Assembly: GCA_035527835.1 (NCBI GenBank)
Contig: DATKZS010000013.1
Span: 1 to 11,760, forward strand
Direction: 5' to 3'
From: DATKZS01 sp035527835 [NCBI: bacterium]
GTDB lineage: Bacteria > RBG-13-61-14
DNA length: 11,760 bases
The notes below the pieces were generated by a model. That model saw only the letters and a list, made by a program, of their open reading frames with translations. It had not been told where the DNA came from and searched no databases. Below, in pieces: positions 5,927-11,760 of the stretch (within the stretch, counting starts at the first letter, position 1; each line of letters starts with the position of its first letter). The translations under genes and the position numbers were made by a program.

Positions 5927-8233
5927 ATGAGATGCCAATTTCCCCGGACCTTAACTACCGCGCTGCCAATTGCTCTAGTCCTGGTCCTCATTTTCTCTTG
6001 TGGAAAGGACTCGGATGAGAACGGCAAGAATGGAGCAGCAATTATTAAAGAAGGTGATAATTACGCTATAGCACAGCCGAACGCAATCATCGTTTATCCT
6101 GGCGAGTCCGATCCTCTTAGCGTGGAAACTGATCGAATCACGTTCCCAGCGGGCTCGAAAATCGAAAACGCCCTGCCGGGACAGGTTATCTGCGGAGGCT
6201 ACGCCGAGGGCGGATACATCAAAAGGGTTGTTGGAATCACCAAGAACGACGACGGGACGATCTTGGTCACGATCGAGGAAGGCGACCTGACCGATTGTTT
6301 CCAGGAAGCGCAGATAACCGTTATGATCAGCGGCAATAATGTTAATGGGCAATTCGTCCCCCTGGAAGTTCAGCCAATTCATCCCACGTATGAGGTCGGG
6401 TATAATATTGACTACACATTCTCTGCCCAAAAAAGTATCCAGGCTCAGTTCGGATCCTATATAGAGGCCAACTTTGACGTTGAAGTATCCGCAGGAACCG
6501 GGATGGATATTTTGGTGGATCTGAAAATATTCGGGAGCAAGCTCACCTATTTCAAGTACACCATATGGGGCAACATAACCAATGATGCAGGCGTTGATGT
6601 CAACGTTCCCATCGCCAATTATCATCCGGCTCCCTGGCAGCTTTCGATGCCGGAAATTCCCTTGGGCGGAGTGCCGATTTTCGGCCCCCTGTACCTCGGG
6701 TTGAGCCTCCAGCCGGTCCCGGAATTCACCGCCTCGGTGGACGCCGCCTTCGAGGCGCATACGGGCTATCATGCCTCCGCGGCTTTCGAGGAGGGGTTCG
6801 AGTACGTTGACGGAAGCGTTCACGTCATTCATAATACTCCCCCGCCGATTTTTGAGGTGTATCCGCCCACCTGGGACATCCAGGGATCGGCCAGCCTCCA
6901 GGCCACGCTTTGGCTCAAGATCAAGGCCACGATCAGCGGCCTGGCCGGTCCGGTTGTCGCCTTGGGCCCTTTTGCCCGCGCCACGGGCGAATTCACGGCC
7001 AACCCGCTCTCCTGTCCCGTGGACATCGGCCTTGGCCTCGATGGCTACCTCGCTTTTGATTTTAGCGTTCTGGGAAAATGGTTTGATCTGCCGGTGGTCG
7101 GCGATCTGAATTACGACCTGATCAACCCCGACCTCTATTATCCATTGTACCAGGACGACCTGTGCGAGGGCACCATTGTTTGCACCGACAACGATCATGA
7201 CGGCTATTACACCGCTGATGGCTGCGGCACGGACGTGGATTGCAATGATGGAAACTTCACCATCCATCCAGGCGCTACAGAAATTTGCGGCGACGGCATT
7301 GACCAAGACTGCGTGGGAGGGGACCAAGCCTGCCCCTGCGCCGACAACGACGGCGACGGCTACACCAGCAGCGCATGCGGAGGGCCGGACTGCAACGACA
7401 ACAATTCCTCCATCCACCCGGGCGCAACGGAAATTTGTGGTGACGGCATTGACCAGGATTGCGTGGGAGGCGACCAGGCCTGTGCCTGCGCCGACAACGA
7501 CGGCGACGGCTACACCAGCAGCGCATGCGGAGGGCCGGACTGCGACGATGCCGATCCGACTGTATATCCCGGCGCCGTTGAGTATTGCGACATCTCCCGG
7601 GACGGCAACTGCAACGGCCTGGATGACTTCAGCGATGGAGTTTGTGACATCAGGGCCAGCGCCAATTTCTACAAGGCCTACAAGGTCAAGATGTACATCT
7701 TGAATATTGGAGATTCCGCGTCCGCGGAGGGGCACACCTTCAAGCTGACCGGGATTACGGCGAGCAACACGTATCTGTTGTCCATTGACGGCGGAAGTGC
7801 GGTCGAGAAAACCGATGCCCTCTCATACTACCTGGACAACAACAACGTCATCTACTTCAACGTCGGGGCCCATTCGGTTTCGACGGTGTACCTGATCGTC
7901 GGATACCGCTCGGACGCGGACGGATTCGCCTCATATTATTTGTACGCTCACGCCGGCGAAACGGTCAGGTTCACCTCGAGCCGGACCTATAACGACGGTT
8001 ATCTCTACCGCGTCTCCAAGATAAATTCCGGAGGCCCGGAAAACGGGCTGGACCTCTACTACAATCAGCCTCCCTCGGGGCTTGACGAGGGCTGGTTCTC
8101 CTCCGGAAGCGGCCATCTGGATTACAACACCACCGGCCTGGCGTCCGGAACTTACGGCTTCGCCGTGCTGACGGACGGAATCAGTGATTACCAGTATGAA
8201 TATCTGGCTTTCGGCAAGATCGTCATCTATTAA
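5927..8233 (+). CDS. Large lipoprotein with three MopE-type metal-binding repeats
   Basis: The product is 768 residues. The signal peptide is a lipoprotein type: a basic start, the hydrophobic ALPIALVLVLIF, then a lipobox IFS-C with acylated Cys25. Residue +2 is Gly, so outer-membrane or surface location is likely. Residues about 35-415 are beta-rich and unrecognised. Residues 419-573 carry three repeats of the pattern C-x-DNDGDGYTSSACGGPDC, then HPGATEICGDGIDQDC, the putative metal-binding motif first noted in the copper protein MopE and frequent in secreted proteins of myxobacteria and other deltaproteobacteria; the DxDxDG loops suggest calcium binding. The third repeat diverges (CDISRDGNCNGLDD). 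Residues about 574-768 form a second unrecognised beta-rich region ending in GKIVIY. The gene is monocistronic, with a sigma-54 promoter upstream and a hairpin 28 bp after the stop. Its composition differs from the flanks, and it lies inside the putative insertion. Confidence 0.88.
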   Translation: MRCQFPRTLTTALPIALVLVLIFSCGKDSDENGKNGAAIIKEGDNYAIAQPNAIIVYPGESDPLSVETDRITFPAGSKIENALPGQVICGGYAEGGYIKRVVGITKNDDGTILVTIEEGDLTDCFQEAQITVMISGNNVNGQFVPLEVQPIHPTYEVGYNIDYTFSAQKSIQAQFGSYIEANFDVEVSAGTGMDILVDLKIFGSKLTYFKYTIWGNITNDAGVDVNVPIANYHPAPWQLSMPEIPLGGVPIFGPLYLGLSLQPVPEFTASVDAAFEAHTGYHASAAFEEGFEYVDGSVHVIHNTPPPIFEVYPPTWDIQGSASLQATLWLKIKATISGLAGPVVALGPFARATGEFTANPLSCPVDIGLGLDGYLAFDFSVLGKWFDLPVVGDLNYDLINPDLYYPLYQDDLCEGTIVCTDNDHDGYYTADGCGTDVDCNDGNFTIHPGATEICGDGIDQDCVGGDQACPCADNDGDGYTSSACGGPDCNDNNSSIHPGATEICGDGIDQDCVGGDQACACADNDGDGYTSSACGGPDCDDADPTVYPGAVEYCDISRDGNCNGLDDFSDGVCDIRASANFYKAYKVKMYILNIGDSASAEGHTFKLTGITASNTYLLSIDGGSAVEKTDALSYYLDNNNVIYFNVGAHSVSTVYLIVGYRSDADGFASYYLYAHAGETVRFTSSRTYNDGYLYRVSKINSGGPENGLDLYYNQPPSGLDEGWFSSGSGHLDYNTTGLASGTYGFAVLTDGISDYQYEYLAFGKIVIY
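7185..7634 (+). repeat. In-gene tandem repeat, 150-bp period, three units
   Basis: The metal-binding repeats are also visible in DNA with a period of exactly 150 bp. Units 2 and 3 share 59 identical consecutive bases (7335-7393 and 7485-7543), including synonymous positions. Units 1 and 2 are closely similar in their second halves (about 7280-7340 against 7430-7490) but differ at third codon positions. The identity pattern indicates a recent partial duplication or gene conversion. Such arrays can expand and contract, changing the number of metal-binding modules. Confidence 0.85.
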
Positions 8234-8260
8234 AAGAGGCCATCGGGCTGACTGAACCTG

Positions 8261-8294
8261 GCGGCGGCGCATGAACCGGTCCATGCGCCGCCGC
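8261..8294. terminator. Hairpin between convergent genes, probable bidirectional terminator
   Basis: GCGGCGGCGCATG (8261-8273) pairs perfectly with 8282-8294 (13 bp, 8-nt loop AACCGGTC). It lies 28 bp after the lipoprotein stop and 19 bp after the clpB stop on the other strand. The strong GC stem and the position between convergent genes favour transcription termination or 3'-end protection for both transcripts. There is no U-tract on either side, so it is not a canonical intrinsic terminator. Confidence 0.6.
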
Positions 8295-8312
8295 AATTCA
8301 TTCAATCTCCCT

Positions 8313-10910
8313 TCACCCGGTCGTCTTGAACACCATTCCCCTGGCCGGGTCCTTGACGTCGGCGACGATGGTGTCGCCGTCCTTGAATTTGCCTTCGAGG
8401 ATGGCGCGGGCCAGCGGGTCCGCGGCCTCGCGCTGGATGGCGCGCTTGAGCGGACGGGCGCCGTACTGGGGGTCGTAGCCGGCCTTGGCCAGGTAGTCCT
8501 TGGCCGCCTCGGTGAGCTCGAGGCCGATCTTCCGCTCCTTGAGCCTCTCCGCGAGCTTTTCGACCTGGATGTCCACGATCTTCTTGATCTCCTTGAAGGC
8601 GAGGCTCGAGAAGATGATGATGTCGTCCACCCGGTTCAGGAACTCGGGCTTGAAGGCGGCGCGGAGCTCAGCCATGACCTGCTCGCGCACGCGGTCCATG
8701 GTGTGCTCGTCCACCGTCTGAATGAACCGGGTGCCGATGTTGGAGGTCATGATGATGACGGTGTTCTTGAAGTCCACGGTGCGGCCCTGGCCGTCGGTCA
8801 AGCGGCCGTCGTCCAGGATTTGCAGGAGCACGTTGAACACGTCCGGGTGCGCCTTCTCGATCTCGTCGAAGAGCACGACGGAATAGGGCTTTCTGCGGAC
8901 GGTCTCGGTGAGGTACCCGCCCTCCTCGTAGCCCACGTATCCTGGGGGCGCGCCGATCAGGCGGGCCACCGAGTGCTTCTCCATGAACTCGGACATGTCA
9001 ATGCGGGCCATGTTCTGCTCGTCGTCGAACAGGAACTCGGCCAGGGCGCGTCCGGTCTCGGTCTTGCCCACGCCGGTGGGTCCCAGGAAGATGAACGAGC
9101 CGATGGGGCGGTTGGGGTCGGAAAGGCCCGAGCGCGAGCGGCGCACGGCGTTGGCCACGGCATGAAGCGCCTCGCCCTGGCCGATCACGCGCCGGGCCAG
9201 CCGGTCCTCCATTTGGAGGAGCTTTTCCTTCTCGCTCTCCATCATGCGCGCGACCGGGATCCCGGTCCATTTCGAGACGATCTCCGCGATGTCTTCCTCG
9301 TCCACTTCCTCCTTGAGCATGGCCTGGTCCGCCTGGACGGCCTTCAGCTTCTCCTGCGCTTCGTACAGCTCCTTCTCCAGCTCAGGGATCAGGCCGAAGC
9401 GGACCTCGGCCACCCGGTTGTAATCTCCCACCCGCTCCGCCTGCTGCTCCTCGACGTGCAGCTCGTCCATTTTCGCCCGGAGCTCCCGGATCGCCTGGAT
9501 GCCCTCCTTCTCCCGCGACCACGTGGCCTTGAGCGCGTCGGCCGACTCGACGATTTCGCCGATCTCGGACTCAAGGTTTTTCAGCCGCTCCTTGCTCGCC
9601 TTGTCCTTTTCCTTTTTCAGGGCCTCGCGCTCGATCTCGAGCCGGATGCGCTTCCTTTCGAGCTGGTCTATCTCGGCGGGCATGGAGTCAATCTCGATGC
9701 GCAGGCGCGACGCGGCCTCGTCCATCAGGTCAATGGCCTTGTCGGGCAGGAAGCGGTCGGAGATGTAGCGGTGCGACAGGGTGGCCGCGGCCACGATGGC
9801 GCCGTCGGTGATGCGCACGCCGTGGTGGACCTCGTACTTTTCCTTCAAGCCGCGCAGGATGGAGATGGTGTCGGCCACGGTCGGCTCGTCAACGACGATG
9901 GGCTGGAAGCGCCGCTCCAGGGCCGCGTCCTTTTCCACGTGCTTGCGGTACTCGTCCAGGGTGGTGGCGCCGATGGTGCGGAGCTCGCCTCGGGCCAGCG
10001 CCGGCTTGAGCATGTTCGACGCGTCAATGGCGCCCTCGGCCGCGCCCGCGCCCACGATGGTGTGCAGCTCGTCAATGAAGAGGATCACCTGGCCGTTCGA
10101 TTCCACGATCTCCTTGATCACCGCCTTGAGCCGGTCCTCGAACTCGCCCCGGTACTTGGTGCCCGCGATCAGCGCGCCCATGTCCAGGGCCGCGATGCGC
10201 TTGTTCTTCAGCCCCTCCGGCACGTCGCCGGCCACGATGCGCTGGGCCAGGCCCTCCGCGATCGCGGTCTTGCCCACGCCCGGCTCGCCGATCAGCACCG
10301 GGTTGTTCTTGGTCCGGCGCGACAGCACCTGCATCACGCGCCGGATCTCCTCGTCGCTGCCGATCACCGGGTCCATCTTGCCCTTGGCCGCGATCTCGGT
10401 CAGGTCCCGCGCGTACTGCTTGAGCGCGTCGTACTTGGCCTCCGGGTTCTGGTCCGTGACCCGCTGTCCGCCCCGGATCTCCATGAGCGCCTTGAAGATG
10501 CCGTCCCTGGTCACGCCCTGGCCCCGGAGCGCCTCGCCCGCCGGGCCCTGCTCTTCGGCGGCCGCCAGGAGCACGTGCTCCGTCGAGACGAACTTGTCCT
10601 GCACACGGTCGGCCTCGGCCTGCGCGGCCTCCAATACCTTGTTCAGCCGCGGCGAGAGGTAAACCTGGTCCGAGCTGATTCCCGAGACCCTGGGCAGCTT
10701 GGCCAACAGCTCCGCGAGCTCCTGCCCCAGCGCCGGCAGATTCACGCCCAGCTTCTGCAGGATCGGCGCCACCACGTTCTTCTCCTGAGCCAGCATGCCG
10801 AGCAGCACGTGCTCGGCCTCGATGGCCTGGTGCCCCTGCTCCGCCGCCAGCCCGTGAGCCTTCTGCAAGGCCTCCTGCGTCATCACCGTAAGCTTGTCCA
10901 TCCGGATCAT
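8313..10910 (-). CDS. clpB: ATP-dependent disaggregase ClpB
   Basis: The product is 865 residues, the usual ClpB length. It is a hexameric AAA+ unfoldase that, with DnaK/DnaJ/GrpE, threads proteins out of aggregates after heat stress. In order: Clp N-terminal repeat domain (about 1-145); NBD1 with Walker A GEPGVGKT (208-215) and Walker B VILFIDE (275-281); the coiled-coil middle domain (about 400-530) that separates ClpB from ClpA/ClpC; NBD2 with Walker A GPTGVGKT (610-617), Walker B VVLFDE (678-683) and sensor-2 GARPLKR (817-823). Start: a GTG exists at 10919, but AGAGGG directly abuts it and is 9 nt before ATG 10910, which gives [15 protein letters not shown] as in the family. The C-terminal 31 codons before KTTG-stop are duplicated at 5395-5494, so this 3' end may be a replacement. 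No sigma-32 or CIRCE site was recognised upstream. Confidence 0.97.
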   Translation of the reverse strand: MIRMDKLTVMTQEALQKAHGLAAEQGHQAIEAEHVLLGMLAQEKNVVAPILQKLGVNLPALGQELAELLAKLPRVSGISSDQVYLSPRLNKVLEAAQAEADRVQDKFVSTEHVLLAAAEEQGPAGEALRGQGVTRDGIFKALMEIRGGQRVTDQNPEAKYDALKQYARDLTEIAAKGKMDPVIGSDEEIRRVMQVLSRRTKNNPVLIGEPGVGKTAIAEGLAQRIVAGDVPEGLKNKRIAALDMGALIAGTKYRGEFEDRLKAVIKEIVESNGQVILFIDELHTIVGAGAAEGAIDASNMLKPALARGELRTIGATTLDEYRKHVEKDAALERRFQPIVVDEPTVADTISILRGLKEKYEVHHGVRITDGAIVAAATLSHRYISDRFLPDKAIDLMDEAASRLRIEIDSMPAEIDQLERKRIRLEIEREALKKEKDKASKERLKNLESEIGEIVESADALKATWSREKEGIQAIRELRAKMDELHVEEQQAERVGDYNRVAEVRFGLIPELEKELYEAQEKLKAVQADQAMLKEEVDEEDIAEIVSKWTGIPVARMMESEKEKLLQMEDRLARRVIGQGEALHAVANAVRRSRSGLSDPNRPIGSFIFLGPTGVGKTETGRALAEFLFDDEQNMARIDMSEFMEKHSVARLIGAPPGYVGYEEGGYLTETVRRKPYSVVLFDEIEKAHPDVFNVLLQILDDGRLTDGQGRTVDFKNTVIIMTSNIGTRFIQTVDEHTMDRVREQVMAELRAAFKPEFLNRVDDIIIFSSLAFKEIKKIVDIQVEKLAERLKERKIGLELTEAAKDYLAKAGYDPQYGARPLKRAIQREAADPLARAILEGKFKDGDTIVADVKDPARGMVFKTTG
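8325..8418. repeat. Direct repeat inside clpB 3' end (partner at 5401-5494)
   Basis: These 94 bp are repeated, in the same orientation and without gaps, at 5401-5494, 2,924 bp away, with mismatches only at 8337/5413 and 8400/5476. A further TTCACC (8312-8317) also lines up with 5388-5393, leaving a 7-bp diverged patch between. Recombination between the copies would excise a 2.9-kb circle and restore a complete clpB ending in KA-stop. Confidence 0.92.
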
Positions 10911-11002
10911 GAGCGACACCCCTCTTGCTTTACCATCAATTCATATCGCATTATGCCCGGCCCGAACCCGGCCGGAAGCGTCCGAATACTTCTATAGATC
11001 AA

Positions 11003-11030
11003 AATATAATCACCGGGACCACTAAATCAA
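11003..11030 (-). promoter_or_regulatory. Candidate vegetative promoter for clpB
   Basis: On the minus strand, TTGATT (11030-11025) and TATATT (11008-11003) are separated by 16 bp, a 4/6 and a 5/6 match to the sigma-70 boxes. Transcription would begin near 10996, giving a leader of about 85 nt before the ATG at 10910. A GC-rich 6-bp hairpin (CCGGCC 10957-10962 with GGCCGG 10970-10975) lies in that leader. The assignment is by consensus only. Confidence 0.45.
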
Positions 11031-11140
11031 GAACGCAATAAACTCTTGTCCCACATAGGATTCGTATTATTGCTCCCACCTTATCAGAAACCGGTTCCGG
11101 GAACGCGGATCAAAAAGCAAACCGGTATGGTGCCGTATCC

Positions 11141-11333
11141 CCGCACCCCGTAAGGGGTGGGAACATGAGTAGCCGTAGGTGAAACCTAAGGAACATCGCC
11201 AACTGGTTCACCAACCCTGAAGGGGTTGAACCAAAAGCCGCGGCGAGGTACGACCCCTTCAGGGTCGGAATGGTGTCGCGCGTTATTCCAGGGGTTTCAC
11301 CGCCCGGCTACTCACATCATTCCCCTTCGCGGA
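11141..11333. repeat. Nested palindromic REP-like element
   Basis: The outer arms are TGAGTAGCCGTAGGTGAAACC (about 11166-11186) and its near-complement ending at 11314 (from GGTTTCACC at 11293), flanked by weaker pairing between the AAGGGGTGGGAAC region (11152-11164) and ATTCCCCTTCG (11319-11329). Inside are separate hairpins: CACCCC/GGGGTG (11144-11159), GGTTCA/TGAACC enclosing ACCC/GGGT (11205-11232), and CGACCC/GGGTCG (11251-11267). ACCCTGAAGGGG (11214-11225) is also the exact complement of 11254-11265, so the two inner hairpins can pair with each other. It lies between the divergent clpB gene and the plus-strand gene at the right edge. It resembles the left-edge cluster in architecture but not in sequence. 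Confidence 0.7.
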
Positions 11334-11646
11334 AAATTTTTGGATAGAAATGACACGAACCCCCGAATCTCCACCTCCCCCGGCTGCGGGCAACCGGCTG
11401 CTGGCCGTTTTTATTCCCTTTTCCCTTGACATGGGATCAGAGAGGGATTTACTGGCAGAGGGATTACGGGAAGGAATGAAAGAGAAGGGGATAGGCGGAA
11501 AGTGAATTATATATCGTCTTCTGAACCCTGTTTTGAACCCTATCCAGGAGCCGGGAAAAAACGATGTCAGAAAATAAAACATATATTAAACGCACTCTTG
11601 TCCAAAATAGGCCGCAAAAAAACCGCCAAGCCATCATGAATAAATA
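11334..11646. other. Intergenic region, no gene seen; one weak promoter candidate
   Basis: No reading frame here has a credible ribosome site or protein-like composition. A perfect -35 box TTGACA (11426-11431) is followed after 16 bp by TTTACT (11448-11453, 4 of 6 to the -10 consensus) and could start a transcript towards the gene at 11724, with a long leader. An 18-bp sequence ACTCTTGTCCAAAATAGG (11594-11611) repeats, with 2 mismatches, a sequence at 11042-11059, so the two copies bracket the palindromic element. Confidence 0.4.
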
Positions 11647-11723
11647 GGTCAGTGGCCTCACCGAGCGTGATGGGTTAGCATCAGCTCATTTACAAAATTA
11701 ATTGAAAAGGAGGACCACTGACC
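11647..11723 (+). promoter_or_regulatory. Hairpin that can hide the ribosome binding site of the next gene
   Basis: GGTCAGTGG (11647-11655) is the exact complement of CCACTGACC (11715-11723), which directly abuts the ATG at 11724. Across a one-base bulge, CCT (11656-11658) also pairs with AGG (11711-11713) of the Shine-Dalgarno AAGGAGG (11707-11713). The loop holds a smaller hairpin, TGATG/CATCA (11668-11683). When formed, the 12-bp stem would cover part of the ribosome site and the whole spacer up to the start codon, so translation could be held low or switched. Some transposase genes use this strategy. The pairing is seen; the control is inference. Confidence 0.5.
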
Positions 11724-11760
11724 ATGAGTAATGTAGCGCAAGAGGGGGTAACAGGCAAAC
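11724..11760 (+). CDS. Start of an unidentified gene, cut by the window edge
   Basis: ATG at 11724 follows AAGGAGG by 10 nt and opens a frame MSNVAQEGVTGK that runs off the window. Twelve residues are too few to identify a family. Short N-termini of the form 'MS..xxxxTGK' occur in small transposase subunits, and the ribosome-site hairpin in front would fit a transposase, but this is speculation and nothing here excludes an ordinary gene. Confidence 0.55.
   Translation, partial: MSNVAQEGVTGK

Larger units (their letters stand above)
5495..8324. other. Putative inserted segment bounded by clpB 3'-end direct repeats
   Basis: This segment lies between two same-orientation copies of the clpB tail (5401-5494 and 8325-8418). 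It starts with about 430 bp that are conspicuously AT-rich, followed by a lipoprotein gene of intermediate composition, while both flanks are strongly GC-rich. It holds one gene only, on the strand opposite to clpB. No integrase, transposase or terminal inverted repeat was found. The arrangement matches insertion at a gene 3' end with regeneration of the reading frame, as known for tyrosine-recombinase elements; a homologous crossover with an incoming clpB fragment would leave the same footprint. The duplication is observed; the insertion is inferred. Confidence 0.6.

Noticed and set aside
5975-7735. A 586-codon minus-strand frame opposite the lipoprotein gene
   Set aside because: Its repeats simply mirror the MopE-type repeats. 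The plus strand has the signal peptide, lipobox, strong ribosome site and promoter.
10911-10919. GTG at 10919 as the clpB start
   Set aside because: The purine-rich ribosome site directly abuts this GTG but is 9 nt before the ATG at 10910, and the family's N-terminus fits the ATG start better.
8271-10997. A 908-codon open frame on the plus strand, opposite clpB
   Set aside because: It is the antisense shadow of the high-GC clpB gene. Its translation is low-complexity (leucine, histidine, arginine and aspartate rich), has no domain pattern, and clpB itself is unmistakable.
10911-11140. Heat-shock elements (CIRCE dyad or sigma-32 boxes) upstream of clpB
   Set aside because: No TTAGCACTC-N9-GAGTGCTAA dyad was found. 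A CTTGAT sequence is present, but no CCCAT-type -10 box lies at proper distance; only a sigma-70-like pair is supported.

Overview
The window reads as a chromosomal stretch from a high-GC, Gram-negative bacterium. It is compatible with a deltaproteobacterial or myxobacterial-type lineage, but the taxonomic call is weak. It rests on a small coiled-coil protein that resembles a conserved myxobacterial family, a secreted lipoprotein with MopE-type metal-binding repeats, a textbook sigma-54 promoter, and intergenic spaces filled with long palindromic (REP-like) repeats. No rRNA, tRNA, CRISPR array or complete insertion sequence was seen.

Layout. Positions 1-300 hold nested inverted repeats. Five genes follow, all on the minus strand (read right to left): a HicB-like orphan antitoxin (5090-5305), a 188-residue coiled-coil protein (4444-5010), a PH-like two-helix membrane protein (3588-4235), a signal-peptide protein with one C-terminal membrane anchor (1806-3302), and a cobalamin-binding-type radical SAM enzyme (356-1753). 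Long inverted repeats lie in two of the gaps between them (3383-3522 and 4309-4396). Next come a broken 3' tail of clpB (5395-5494), an AT-rich spacer with a sigma-54 promoter, a 768-residue lipoprotein gene on the plus strand (5927-8233), a hairpin between convergent genes, and the complete clpB disaggregase gene on the minus strand (8313-10910). The right end holds another nested palindromic element (about 11141-11333) and the first codons of a plus-strand gene (11724 onward), whose ribosome binding site can fold into a hairpin.

The most informative feature is the clpB arrangement. The last 31 shared codons of clpB occur twice, in the same orientation and 2,924 bp apart: inside the intact gene (8325-8418) and as an orphan tail next to the HicB-like gene (5401-5494). 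The two copies match at 92 of 94 positions. Both differences are synonymous, and the two copies have different final codons. Everything between them differs in composition from the flanks and carries the lone sigma-54-promoted lipoprotein gene. The simplest reading is that a cargo segment entered at the clpB 3' end, supplied a replacement gene end, and pushed the old end aside, as integrative elements do at the 3' ends of genes. No integrase is in the window, so this would be a non-autonomous insertion or a homologous-recombination event.

How the genes work together is mostly unclear. ClpB is protein quality control. The minus-strand genes to its left have no obvious shared pathway and are separated by 50-285 bp, so a single operon is not established. 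The lipoprotein looks like an independently regulated, surface-exposed accessory function.
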